Positions 1-8,123 are shown, counted from the first letter of the stretch. The stretch: DNA of 10,617 nt from CAZCGA01 sp964498075 (GCA_964498075.1 CAZCGA010000184.1:1-10617), one strand, 5' to 3'. Program-made: numbers and translations. The notes: a model not told the origin generated them from the sequence alone.

Positions 1-1
1 G

Positions 2-406
2 AAGCTCGTCTATGGAGTGGTGACGACGGGCGCCGAGAACGACCTCCAGCAAGTCACGGAGATTGCCCGTCACATGGTGTTGCGTTGGGGAATGAGTGAG
101 AAGCTCGGCCCGATCAGCTTTGTCGCGCCCCAGGACGACGGCTTGCCGCCGGCCTTCCAGCACCAGCCCTACAGCGAGGCAACCTCGGAACTGATCGACG
201 CCGAAGTCCGCCGCATCGTCGAGGAGAGTCACCGTGAAGCCGACCGGCTGTTGGCCGTGCACCGCGACAAGCTGGAGGCTCTCGCCCAAGCCCTGCTGAA
301 TGCGGAATCTCTCAACGAGAAGGAGATCCGTGAAGTCACCGGCCTGACCGAGCCGCCCGGCCAGAAGGAAGACACGCCCTCAAGGCTACAGGCCGTCACG
401 AAATAG
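2..406 (+). CDS. ftsH: FtsH ATP-dependent zinc metalloprotease, C-terminal fragment (5' end outside window)
   Basis: This is the last ~134 codons of FtsH, the membrane-anchored AAA+ protease that degrades misassembled membrane proteins and some regulators. The reading frame is already open at base 2 and reads KLVYGVVTTGAENDLQQVTE, the helix of the M41 peptidase domain that follows the zinc site and contains the conserved TTGAENDL segment. It continues through ARHMVLRWGMSEKLGP and the helical DAEVRRIVEESHREAD region, both typical of the family. The AAA+ domain and HExxH motif lie upstream of the window. The GTG at 17 is only an internal Val codon, so it is not a start. The tail ends in a variable extension (TGLTEPPGQKEDTPSRLQ). 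The last 46 codons are repeated 1373 bases downstream at the end of the next gene. Confidence 0.94.
   Translation, partial: KLVYGVVTTGAENDLQQVTEIARHMVLRWGMSEKLGPISFVAPQDDGLPPAFQHQPYSEATSELIDAEVRRIVEESHREADRLLAVHRDKLEALAQALLNAESLNEKEIREVTGLTEPPGQKEDTPSRLQAVTK
270..406 (+). repeat. Direct repeat copy 1: 3' end of ftsH
   Basis: This 137-bp stretch aligns without gaps to 1643-1779, in the same reading frame and ending at the same TAG stop. By my count there are about 15 mismatches. Bases 278-300 and 302-354 are identical to 1651-1673 and 1675-1727, so the 77-bp core has one difference (Asn to Lys). After base 354 the copies diverge sharply, with both synonymous and non-synonymous changes. Similarity ends soon after the stop codon. 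Confidence 0.95.
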
Positions 407-471
407 CGCCCCTGTGTCGCAATTCTCTGTGGCTGAAGACCCTGTGGCTGGTCGGATCGACAAACCCGCCC

Positions 472-1779
472 ATGAACGTACGCTCTCACATTCCCAGCCC
501 ATCCGTCGCTCGCGGCATCGCCGCCGTGTGCGCCGCCGTCTTGATCATCAGCGCGGCATCGACCGCTCGAGCCGCGGGCGTGGTTGGCACCGGCAGCGCG
601 CAAAGCTGCACCGACGCGGCCCTCGACACGGCCCTTGCCGATGGCGGCTTGGTGACGTTCGATTGCGGTCCCGATCCGGTGACGATCGACATCAGCACAG
701 GCACGGGCACCAAGATCATTGCCGCTGGCACGACCTTCGACGGCGGGGGCCTGATCACGATCAGCGGCGGGAACAGCGTGGGGGTGTTCAGTGTCAACTC
801 CGGTGTCAATTTCACAGTGGAGAACCTGACGATCGCCAATGGCAAGACAACTGGCGTCGGCGGTGGCATCCTCAACAATGGATCATTGACCGTCACCAAC
901 AGTACCGTCAGCAATAGCGCGGCGCAACGGTTCCTGACCGGCAGCGGCGGCGCCGGCGGCGGCATCTGGAACGACGGCACGCTGACGGTCACCAACACTA
1001 TCGTCGCCAATAGCCCTGCTGGTGGCAATTGCAGCAGCAGCGCTACTGATGGCGGCGACAACATCGACGACGGCACGACGTGCGGCTTTTCGGGAACTTC
1101 TCTCAGCAATACGAACCCCATGCTCGATCCGACGGGTTTGGCGAGCAACGGCGGGCCGACCCAGACGATCGCCCTGCTCGCCGGCAGCCCAGCGATCAAC
1201 GCTGGCGATTCGGAGGCCTGCGCGAGTCTGCCGGTGAACGGTGTGGATCAGCGCTACTATGCGCGACCCGGCGAAGGCTCAGTCAACTGCTCGATCGGCG
1301 CCTACGAGTACAACTCCTCCGGCCCGCCACCGGTCACGGCGACGGCCACACCAACGGCAACCGCGACCGCCACGCCGACGCCAACCAACACCCTGGTTCC
1401 GAGCGCCACGCCGAGCGCGTCGCCGACCCCGTCGCCCACCCCCACGACGACTGCAACCCGGACCGTCACCCGCACACCAACGGCCAGCGCGACGCCTTCG
1501 CCGTCCGCTACTCTCACCGCCACGGCTCCGCCGAGCGGCGGCGGCGGATGTGCGATCACGCCGACGGGCACCGGCAGCGCCGGGTGGTGGCTGCTCGCCG
1601 TCGCACTTCTATTCGCCCGCCGACGCCGAGGCCGCGCGCATGAGCTGGACGCTCTCGCCCAAGCCCTGCTGAAAGCGGAATCTCTCAACGAGAAGGAGAT
1701 CCGTGAAGTCACCGGCCTGACCGAGCCACACGGCCAGGAGGACAACACGTCCACACGTCTCCAAGCCGGCACGAGATAG
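472..1779 (+). CDS. Secreted choice-of-anchor Q-type parallel beta-helix protein with C-terminal sorting signal, fused to an FtsH tail
   Basis: A predicted exported surface protein of 435 residues with no evident enzymatic motif. Residues 1-35 are a signal peptide (hydrophobic GIAAVCAAVLIISAA, likely cleavage after ARA). Residues ~36-280 are Gly/Asn/Thr-rich beta-strand repeats (GGGILNNGSLTVTNSTVSN, GGGIWNDGTLTVTNTIVAN) ending in the hallmark of choice-of-anchor Q proteins: SNGGPTQTIALLAGSPAINA, then a Cys-containing segment and IGAYE. Residues 285-358 are a Thr/Pro/Ala/Ser linker. A tripartite anchor follows: GGGGCAITP (356-364), helix WWLLAVALLFA and cluster RRRR (383-386), resembling MYXO-CTERM-like signals. 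Such proteins normally stop here. This one continues in frame for ~49 residues that match the FtsH C-terminus (ALAQALLKAESLNEKEI). The start at 472 has no strong Shine-Dalgarno sequence, but it is the start that gives a complete signal peptide. The family call is firm; the anchoring mechanism is inferred. Confidence 0.88.
   Translation: MNVRSHIPSPSVARGIAAVCAAVLIISAASTARAAGVVGTGSAQSCTDAALDTALADGGLVTFDCGPDPVTIDISTGTGTKIIAAGTTFDGGGLITISGGNSVGVFSVNSGVNFTVENLTIANGKTTGVGGGILNNGSLTVTNSTVSNSAAQRFLTGSGGAGGGIWNDGTLTVTNTIVANSPAGGNCSSSATDGGDNIDDGTTCGFSGTSLSNTNPMLDPTGLASNGGPTQTIALLAGSPAINAGDSEACASLPVNGVDQRYYARPGEGSVNCSIGAYEYNSSGPPPVTATATPTATATATPTPTNTLVPSATPSASPTPSPTPTTTATRTVTRTPTASATPSPSATLTATAPPSGGGGCAITPTGTGSAGWWLLAVALLFARRRRGRAHELDALAQALLKAESLNEKEIREVTGLTEPHGQEDNTSTRLQAGTR
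1324..1545 (+). repeat. Low-complexity Thr/Pro/Ala/Ser-coding tract
   Basis: Degenerate short tandem repeats, with units encoding ATPT, ATATP and SPTP, code for the ~74-residue linker between the beta-helix and the membrane anchor of the secreted protein. Linkers of this kind act as cell-wall-spanning or glycosylated stalks in many surface proteins. Such tracts often vary in length between strains by slippage. Confidence 0.85.
1643..1779 (+). repeat. Direct repeat copy 2: ftsH tail fused to the surface-protein gene
   Basis: Second copy of the 137-bp ftsH 3' end, offset by exactly 1373 bases from copy 1. It keeps the FtsH reading frame and stop codon and is joined directly after the RRRRGRAH anchor end of the secreted protein. 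The encoded tail is TEPHGQEDNTSTRLQAGTR against TEPPGQKEDTPSRLQAVTK in FtsH. Confidence 0.95.
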
Positions 1780-2060
1780 CGACCTTCACCTCACGACCGC
1801 ACGGCAGAGGCGGCACATGTGGCCTTCCGCGTACTCGACAACGACGTCCGCGGCTGTTACAAGGGCGCTACCACCGAACACGTTCCGAGCCCGCGCGCGG
1901 GGCACAACGGCCTCCATTCTCGACACGCACGAGCCTTACCGGGGCACAAGCCTCCCACAACGCCTGGCTGCATCCCACGCCTCGACTTCCGGATCATCCG
2001 GGGCTGGGACCGAGGCGGGGTAAGTCTGGTGCGCCAGTTCACCGAGTAGAGGAGATCGCG

Positions 2061-3584
2061 ATGCCCACGAATGCCTACGACCGTCTCAGCTTCCTCGACA
2101 ACTCGTTTCTCATCATGGAGACGCCTACCAGCCCCATGCACGTCACCGGCACCGCGACGTTCGAAGCCGGGCCGCTCCGGACAGCCGATGGCGGCATCGA
2201 CATCGATAAGATTCGCGACTACGTCGCCTCCCGGCTGCACCTCATTCCCCGCTATCGCCAGCGGCTGGCTCATGTCCCGATGGAGAATCATCCGGTGTGG
2301 GTGGACGATGAGTATTTCAACATTCACTACCACGTCCGCCACATCGCGCTACCGAAGCCGGGAGATGAGCGGCAACTCAAGCGCCTCGCGGCGCGCGTCA
2401 TGGCGCAGCACCTCGACCGTCAGAAGCCGTTGTGGGAGATCTGGATTCTCGAAGGCCTCGCGAACCCTGCGCACTTCGTCATGATCAGTAAGATCCATCA
2501 CTGCATGGTCGATGGGGTGTCGAGTGTCGATCTGCTGAACGTCCTGCTCAAGCCGGAACCGACCGACGCGTGCGAACCACCAGCGCAGTGGATACCGCGG
2601 CCGGCGCCGAGCCGTTGGGATCTGGCGACTGACGCGCTCGGGCGCTACGCGCGACTGCCCCTCGAGATTGCAAGGAGCTTCCCGCAGAGCCTGCAAGAGG
2701 TACGCGACCCGGATTCCGGTATCCGCGCCAGCCTGAATGCCTTGCGCCAGACCCTCAGCACCGGAATGCGCGGGGTCTCGGACACGCCGCTGAATCAACG
2801 GATCGGGCCGCATCGGCGTCTCGACTGGCTGACGATGGACCTCGACACGCTCAAGGGAGTCAAGCGGCGTCTGGGTGGGACGCTGAACGATGTCGTGCTC
2901 GCCACGGTTGCCGGTGCGCTGCGACGCTTCCTGCAGCGCCGCGGCGTGGATGTGGCGCCGCTCGACTTTCGGGTGATGGCCCCGGTGAGCGTCCGCACCG
3001 AGCAGCAGCGCGGCACACTCGGCAACCGGATCTCGGCGTGGATGGTGCCCATGCCCCTCGGCGAGCCCGACCCGATACAGCGGCTCGCGAAGATCCGCGA
3101 GACCACTGAGCACCTCAAAGACTCGAAGCAAGCCCTCAGCGCCGCGGTGCTGACCCAAGTGGGCGCGTGGACGCCATCGACCTTGCTGTCGCTCGGCGCG
3201 CGCTTGGCTACCCGCGTTCTCCCTTTCAATCTCGTGGTGACCAACGTTCCCGGGCCGCAGCTGCCGCTCTACATGCTCGGCGCAAGGATGGTCGATAACT
3301 TTGGGTTCATCCCGCTGATCGACTCCCTGTGCCTCGGTGTGGTGCTCTTCAGCTACGCGGGGAAGCTGTGCTGGGGGTTCACCGGCGAGTGGGATCTGCT
3401 GCCGGACCTGCACGACTTCGTCGACGACATCGAGGCATCCTTCCGCGAGCTCTGTGCCGCGCCCGCGCGTGTGGAGATCCGTGCAGTTCCCCGCAAGGCG
3501 GCGCGCACAAGGGGACGGACTCGCCGCGCCCAGCCAACGCCAAGATCGCCTGAGCAACCCCGAGCAACAAGGGTAGCGCTGTAG
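2061..3584 (+). CDS. Wax ester synthase / acyl-CoA:diacylglycerol acyltransferase (WS/DGAT)
   Basis: Bifunctional acyltransferase that esterifies acyl-CoA to a long-chain alcohol or a diacylglycerol, giving wax ester or triacylglycerol storage lipid at the inner membrane. The active-site motif HHCMVDG is at residues 146-152 (HHxxxDG; H147 the expected catalytic base). Other family marks are the N-terminal LSFLDNSFLIMETP and PMHVTG, PLWEIWILEGL (~123-133), TNVPGP near residue 394, and a C-terminal region ending WDLLPDLHDFVDDIEASF. At 507 residues it is somewhat longer than usual because of a ~37-residue basic Arg/Pro-rich tail after the last conserved helix. An AGGAG ribosome site (2050-2054) lies 6 bases before the ATG. 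It appears to be a single-gene unit, with 281 bases before it and 136 after. Substrate preference (wax versus triacylglycerol) cannot be read from sequence. Confidence 0.95.
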   Translation: MPTNAYDRLSFLDNSFLIMETPTSPMHVTGTATFEAGPLRTADGGIDIDKIRDYVASRLHLIPRYRQRLAHVPMENHPVWVDDEYFNIHYHVRHIALPKPGDERQLKRLAARVMAQHLDRQKPLWEIWILEGLANPAHFVMISKIHHCMVDGVSSVDLLNVLLKPEPTDACEPPAQWIPRPAPSRWDLATDALGRYARLPLEIARSFPQSLQEVRDPDSGIRASLNALRQTLSTGMRGVSDTPLNQRIGPHRRLDWLTMDLDTLKGVKRRLGGTLNDVVLATVAGALRRFLQRRGVDVAPLDFRVMAPVSVRTEQQRGTLGNRISAWMVPMPLGEPDPIQRLAKIRETTEHLKDSKQALSAAVLTQVGAWTPSTLLSLGARLATRVLPFNLVVTNVPGPQLPLYMLGARMVDNFGFIPLIDSLCLGVVLFSYAGKLCWGFTGEWDLLPDLHDFVDDIEASFRELCAAPARVEIRAVPRKAARTRGRTRRAQPTPRSPEQPRATRVAL

Positions 3585-3663
3585 CGGTCGCCAGGCGCCT
3601 CGTCGCGCAGCGCAAGGTCGCAGCGGTGCGGACATGCCCCCGCTCCGCCTGCTCCATCGAGGC

Positions 3664-3693
3664 TTGACCTCAAAATCGCTCATGGATTAGATT
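3664..3693 (+). promoter_or_regulatory. Candidate sigma70-type promoter for the kinase operon
   Basis: TTGACC (3664-3669, five of six consensus bases) is followed after 18 bases by TAGATT (3688-3693, four of six). This would place the transcription start near 3700, about 20 bases before the kinase ATG. It is the only plausible -35/-10 pair I see in the 136-base gap. It remains a pattern match without experimental support. Confidence 0.35.
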
Positions 3694-3720
3694 CGGCCGG
3701 TACCGGATGGTCCGGCTGAA
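3692..3720 (+). promoter_or_regulatory. Inverted repeat abutting the kinase start codon
   Basis: TTCGGCCGG (3692-3700) can pair with CCGGCTGAA (3712-3720) over nine positions, one of them a G-U wobble in RNA, with an 11-base loop. The 3' arm ends directly at the ATG at 3721, and no clear Shine-Dalgarno sequence is visible outside it. It could lower initiation of the kinase or be a DNA operator overlapping the start site; both are inference. Confidence 0.45.
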
Positions 3721-6700
3721 ATGAAGCACGACAAGATTGGATCGGCGAGACCGACGGAACGGAAGCGTTCGTCCACGGCGAACCGCCAAGACGGGACCCG
3801 CGGAGCGAACAACCAGAGCCTGTTCCCGATTGTCGGCATCGGTGCCTCGGCGGGTGGGCTCGACGCCTTCAAGAAGTTTTTCAGTGCCATGCCCGCCGAC
3901 AGTGGCGCAGCCTTTGTCCTGATCCAGCACCTCGACCCGACACGTGAAAGTCTCACCGCTGACTTGGTGGGCACGTACACGCGGATGCGCGTGGTGCAAG
4001 TCGAAGACGGGATGCGGGTCGAGGCGAACCGTGTCTACGCCATTCCACCAAACACGTATCTGAGCATTCACGACCGCGCTCTGCGGCTCAGCGCGCCCAC
4101 CGCGCCGCGCAGCCTGCGGATGGCCATCGATTTCTTTCTGCGTTCGTTGGCGGAAGACCAACATGAGCACGCGATCGGCGTCATCTTGTCCGGCACCGGC
4201 ACGGACGGGACCCTCGGACTGAAGGAGATCAAGGCGGCCGGCGGCATGACGATGGTGCAGGATCCGCAAACCGCGCAGCACGATGGCATGCTGCGCAGCG
4301 CGATTGTCAGCGGCAGCGCCGATTACGTCTTGCCGGCCGAACAGATGGCGGACGCCCTGCTGGCGTACGCGCAGCACGCGGCCGTGGCGGCGACCAACAT
4401 GGCCGTGCTGCCGGAGAAGGCGCCCGATTCCCTGACAACCGCGGTGGAGGTACTCCGCGCGCGCACCAAATTCGATTTCAGCGGCTACAAGAAGGGCACA
4501 CTGCGGCGGCGCATCCAACACCGCATGAGTCTGCGACACTTCAATGAGCTGCCCAAGTATGTGGAGGTGTTACGCAACGACCCCGCAGAGGTGACCGCGC
4601 TGTTCAAGGATCTGCTGATCAACGTCACCAGTTTCTTCCGCGAGCCGGCGGCGTGGCAGATCCTGCAGGAGCGAGTGATTCGACGATTGGTCGCCGAGAA
4701 GGAGACGAACGCCCCGCTGCGCGTCTGGATACCAGCCTGCTCAACCGGCGAGGAAGCGTACTCGATCGCCATGGTGCTGATCGAAGAGATCCAGGCGGCC
4801 GAGAAGAGCTGTCGCTTGCAAGTATTTGCCTCGGACATCGATGCCGAGGCACTGGAGACGGCACGCGCTGGTATCTACCCTGAGGGGATCGCTGCCCACG
4901 TGTCAGCCGAGCGGTTGTCCCGATTCTTCATCAGGGGCGAGCACAGCTACCAGGTCAACAAGGAGCTGCGTGAGACGGTCGTGTTTGCGCAGCAGAGCCT
5001 GGTCAGCGACCCACCGTTCTCCAGGCTCGACGTCGTCAGTTGTCGCAATCTCTTCATCTATCTCGAGCCGGCGGTCCAGGACCGACTCATCCCGCTGCTG
5101 CACTTTGCTCTGCTCGAAGGCGGCTACCTGTTCCTGGGCAGCGCCGAGGATATCGGGCTGCAAGCGGACCTGTTCGAGGTGGTGTCGACGAAGTGGCGCA
5201 TCTATCGCCGTATCGGAGCGACGCGCCACGACAGGCTCCAGTTTCCCTTCGCCGCCGCACCCGCCTCGACCGCCGTGCGCGTGCGTACCCCGAGGCTGCC
5301 GAATCCAGCCCGGCTGGCAACACTGGCGCAGCACCTGCTGCTGCAGCGCTACGCACCAGCGTGCGTGATCATCAATCGCGGCGGCGAGATCCTCTATTTC
5401 CACGGCCGGACCGACGACTACCTCATGCAACCGGCGGGTGTGCCGACGCAGGACCTCATCGCGCAGGCACGCAGCGGGTTGCGCACCAAGCTGCGCGGCG
5501 CCATCCAAGAAGCCATCCGCGGTAATCAGCGGGTCATCTGTCCCGGTGTTCAGGTGCGCCGTGGCAACACGTTTCCACGCGTGAAAATAACGGTCGAGCC
5601 ACTCAATGCCACAACCACGGACACCGAAGGCTTGTGGTTGGTGTCTCTCGAAGACCAACCGGAGACCGCTGCACCGGCCGCCGCTCACCCCACCGCCGCG
5701 GCGAGCGCTGCTGACGTGGCGCTCGTGCACCAGCTCGAGTACGAGCTGAAGAGCACCAAGGAGGATCTGCAGCAGAATATTGAGGAGCTCAGAGCGGCGA
5801 ACGAAGAGTTGATGTCGGTCAACGAGGAGTTCCAGTCCAGCAATGAGGAGTTGGAAACCTCGAAGGAGGAGCTGCAATCGCTCAACGAGGAGCTCACCAC
5901 CGCCAACACGCAGCTCGAGGGCAAGATCACGGAGCTGGAAGCCGCCAACAACGACCTGGATAACCTGCTGACCAGCACCAACATCGCGACCCTTTTTCTG
6001 GACACGCAACTGTGCATCCGGCGCTTCACGCCGGCCGCCACTCGGCTCTTCAGTCTGATCCCATCGGATATCGGCCGCCCGTTCGGCGACATCGCCCAGA
6101 AGTTCACCGACCCCGGTCTCCTGCCCGACACTGCGGCGGTCCTGCAACAGCCGATAACGCCGAAGACGGAAGTGCAAACCCACGACGGCCGGTGGTACGT
6201 CCGGCAGGTCCTCCCCTACCGCACGCGCGACAACCGCACCGAAGGTGTGGTGATCACGTTTTCCGACGTGGCGGCGGAGGCGCTCCAGGAAGCACGACTC
6301 TATGCCGAGTCCATCGTCGACACGGTGCGCGAACCGCTGCTGGTGCTCGACGGAGACTTGCGAGTGCGTTCGGCAAATCAGTCCTTCTACGCGACCTTCC
6401 ACGTCGCCCAGGAGGACACGGTCGGACAGTTGGTGTACGAGCTGGGCAACCGCCAGTGGGATATTCCCAAGTTGCGGACGCTGCTTGAAGACGTTCTGCC
6501 CGAGAAGCACGTGATGAACGACTTCGAGGTGGAGCCCACTTTTGAGTCGATTGGTCCGCGGATCATGCGGCTCAATGCACGGGCCATCGATCGCGGCGGC
6601 GATCGTCCATATCTCATCCTCCTCGCCATTGAAGACATCACCGACCGCCAACGGGCTCAAGAAGCCGTGCGGGAGGGCGAGGCCCTCAAGCACGTCGAGG

Positions 6701-7461
6701 AGCAGGTGCGGCAGCGGCAAACCGAGCTGGCGCACGCGCTGCGCATCAGCACCGTCGGCGAGCTGGCCAGCGGCTTGGCGCATGAGCTCAACCAGCCGCT
6801 CTCGGCGATTGCCAATGGGGTGGAAGCGTGTGCACGCTATGTGCGGTCGGGCAAGGTCGCATCCAAGAAACTCCTGGCACTGCTGGACGACGCATCGGGC
6901 GAGGCTTTGCGAGCCGGTAGCATCGTCGAGCATCTGCGCCACTTCATCGAGAAGGGAAAGCCGCAGTTCGAGCGGGTGGATCTGCGTGAGATTGCCCGCA
7001 ACGTCCCGCGTTTGTTGGGTCGCGAGATCCAGCAGGCGCAGATCACGCTGCGGCTCGACGTGCCCCCGCGACCGCTTCCGATCTACGCAGACCGCATCCA
7101 GATCGAGCAGATCATCGTGAACCTGATGCAGAACGCCATCGACGCGCTTCGGGAAGCACCAAGCGACCGCCATGAGATCCAGCTCCAGGTGTGGGCAGCG
7201 AAGGGCATGGCGGAAGTGGCCGTGCGCGACACCGGCATCGGCGTCTCTGCCGCAGCCACAGAGCGCATGTTCGAGCCTTTCTTCACCACCAAGCGACATG
7301 GTCTGGGAATGGGCCTGGCGATCAGCCGCTCCATCCTCGAGGCGCATCGGGGCCGGGTCTGGGTGAAGCGCCGCGCCGACGGCGCCCGCGGGACCACCAT
7401 CCGCTTCACGCTGCCGCTGCTGCAGCCGCCGAGGGCGGCGCGGAAGAAGCGTGCCACATGA
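3721..7461 (+). CDS. CheB-CheR-PAS-PAS sensor histidine kinase fusion
   Basis: Large cytoplasmic signalling protein of 1246 residues with no membrane segment. Domains in order: CheB methylesterase (~36-220) lacking a receiver domain, with the apparent catalytic triad S43 (GASAGG), H70 (IQHLDP) and D162 (GTGTDG); CheR methyltransferase (~240-500) with NVTSFFRE (301-308), the SAM-binding IPACSTGEEAYSIA (337-350) and SCRNLFIYLEP (440-450); a PAS-like region (~535-645); a heptad coiled coil (~686-748) of NEEL-type units; two PAS domains (~750-850 and ~860-975); and a FixL-class histidine kinase with H-box GLAHELNQPLSA (phospho-acceptor H1021), N-box NLMQNAIDAL, G1 RDTGIGV, F-box FEPFFTTK and G2 GLGMGLAIS. 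All catalytic residues appear intact. It overlaps the response regulator gene by four bases, so co-translation and cognate phosphotransfer are likely. No chemoreceptor is nearby, so the targets of the methylation modules and the input signal are unknown. Confidence 0.95.
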   Translation: MKHDKIGSARPTERKRSSTANRQDGTRGANNQSLFPIVGIGASAGGLDAFKKFFSAMPADSGAAFVLIQHLDPTRESLTADLVGTYTRMRVVQVEDGMRVEANRVYAIPPNTYLSIHDRALRLSAPTAPRSLRMAIDFFLRSLAEDQHEHAIGVILSGTGTDGTLGLKEIKAAGGMTMVQDPQTAQHDGMLRSAIVSGSADYVLPAEQMADALLAYAQHAAVAATNMAVLPEKAPDSLTTAVEVLRARTKFDFSGYKKGTLRRRIQHRMSLRHFNELPKYVEVLRNDPAEVTALFKDLLINVTSFFREPAAWQILQERVIRRLVAEKETNAPLRVWIPACSTGEEAYSIAMVLIEEIQAAEKSCRLQVFASDIDAEALETARAGIYPEGIAAHVSAERLSRFFIRGEHSYQVNKELRETVVFAQQSLVSDPPFSRLDVVSCRNLFIYLEPAVQDRLIPLLHFALLEGGYLFLGSAEDIGLQADLFEVVSTKWRIYRRIGATRHDRLQFPFAAAPASTAVRVRTPRLPNPARLATLAQHLLLQRYAPACVIINRGGEILYFHGRTDDYLMQPAGVPTQDLIAQARSGLRTKLRGAIQEAIRGNQRVICPGVQVRRGNTFPRVKITVEPLNATTTDTEGLWLVSLEDQPETAAPAAAHPTAAASAADVALVHQLEYELKSTKEDLQQNIEELRAANEELMSVNEEFQSSNEELETSKEELQSLNEELTTANTQLEGKITELEAANNDLDNLLTSTNIATLFLDTQLCIRRFTPAATRLFSLIPSDIGRPFGDIAQKFTDPGLLPDTAAVLQQPITPKTEVQTHDGRWYVRQVLPYRTRDNRTEGVVITFSDVAAEALQEARLYAESIVDTVREPLLVLDGDLRVRSANQSFYATFHVAQEDTVGQLVYELGNRQWDIPKLRTLLEDVLPEKHVMNDFEVEPTFESIGPRIMRLNARAIDRGGDRPYLILLAIEDITDRQRAQEAVREGEALKHVEEQVRQRQTELAHALRISTVGELASGLAHELNQPLSAIANGVEACARYVRSGKVASKKLLALLDDASGEALRAGSIVEHLRHFIEKGKPQFERVDLREIARNVPRLLGREIQQAQITLRLDVPPRPLPIYADRIQIEQIIVNLMQNAIDALREAPSDRHEIQLQVWAAKGMAEVAVRDTGIGVSAAATERMFEPFFTTKRHGLGMGLAISRSILEAHRGRVWVKRRADGARGTTIRFTLPLLQPPRAARKKRAT

Positions 7462-8081
7462 CCGCCGAAGCGACCGTCTTTGTGGTCGACGACAACGTCG
7501 GCGTGCGCAAGTCATTGCGCGCCCTGCTGGAGTCGGCGGGACTCGCGGTCGAGACGTACGCCTCGGGTGAAGAGTTCCTCGCTGCCTACGACCCGGAGCG
7601 CCCGGGGTGCCTGGTGCTGGACGTTCGCTTGCGGCAGAGCAGCGGGTTGGACCTGCAGGATGATCTCCGCCGGCGCAAGTCGATGCTCCCCATCATTGTG
7701 CTGACCGGCCACGGGAATGTGCCGACCTCCGTGCGGGCACTGAAGGCGGGAGCGGTGGATTTTCTGCAGAAGCCGGCACCGCCCAAGCTGTTGCTGCAGC
7801 GTATTCGCGCGGCGATCGACAGCGATCGCCAGGCACGCGCGGTGACCACCGAACGCACCGTCGTGATGGAGCGACTCGCGCGCCTGACGCCTCGCGAGCG
7901 CGAAGTCATGGAGCTGCTCATTGCCGGCAAGACGTCCAAGGAGGTCGCGGTGGCGATGAACGTCAGTGTCCGCACCGTCGAAGGGCACCGCCGCATCGTA
8001 TTCTCGAAGATGGACGTCTCCTCGGCCGCGCAGCTTGTCCGCGTCGTCCTGGGCGCGCGCGCGGCACCGTCGCGCGCTTGA
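7458..8081 (+). CDS. FixJ/NarL-family response regulator (receiver + LuxR-type HTH)
   Basis: DNA-binding response regulator of 207 residues, the normal length for the FixJ group. The receiver domain (~5-122) has the acidic pair D11-D12, phospho-acceptor D55 (LVLDVRL), T83 (VLTGHG) and K105 (FLQKP). A linker leads to a LuxR-type helix-turn-helix (~141-200) with LTPREREVMELL, GKTSKEVA and VSVRTVEGHR. The ATG at 7458 overlaps the kinase stop (ATGA), and GGAAGAAG (7442-7449) inside the kinase gene could act as a weak ribosome site. The kinase H-box class and this regulator class form the FixL/FixJ-like pairing. The duplicated CGTA-N12-TACG dyads just downstream are candidate binding sites (inference). 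Confidence 0.94.
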   Translation: MTAEATVFVVDDNVGVRKSLRALLESAGLAVETYASGEEFLAAYDPERPGCLVLDVRLRQSSGLDLQDDLRRRKSMLPIIVLTGHGNVPTSVRALKAGAVDFLQKPAPPKLLLQRIRAAIDSDRQARAVTTERTVVMERLARLTPREREVMELLIAGKTSKEVAVAMNVSVRTVEGHRRIVFSKMDVSSAAQLVRVVLGARAAPSRA

Positions 8082-8123
8082 ATGCCTGCCACCCGCACGT
8101 CGTAGCATCCGATGCCTGCAGGG

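Noticed and set aside
427..450. CTGTGGCTG repeated twice (427-435 and 442-450)
   Set aside because: A nine-base direct repeat 15 bases apart, with no link to a start, dyad or repeat boundary, is too weak to call an operator.
486..1199. Antisense 237-codon open frame opposite the surface-protein gene
   Set aside because: It is a mirror of the Gly/Thr/Asn repeats, rich in Pro/Leu/Val, with no independent signal.
1324..1545. Possible CRISPR-like or satellite array
   Set aside because: The periodicity comes from Thr/Pro codons in an open frame. There are no uniform repeats or spacers, and no cas genes are present.
1890..1901. 12-bp palindrome CCCGCGCGCGGG
   Set aside because: Pure G/C palindromes of this size are common by chance in DNA of this composition, and nothing nearby supports a role.
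1817..2049. Short open frames in the gap before the wax ester synthase gene
   Set aside because: Two overlapping frames have no ribosome site and no recognisable protein character. The gap 1780-2060 is treated as non-coding.
4903..7515. Very long antisense open frame (870 codons) opposite the kinase gene
   Set aside because: It lies wholly opposite a protein with continuous, recognisable domains. Its translation shows no family motifs, and long antisense frames are expected from high-GC codon bias.
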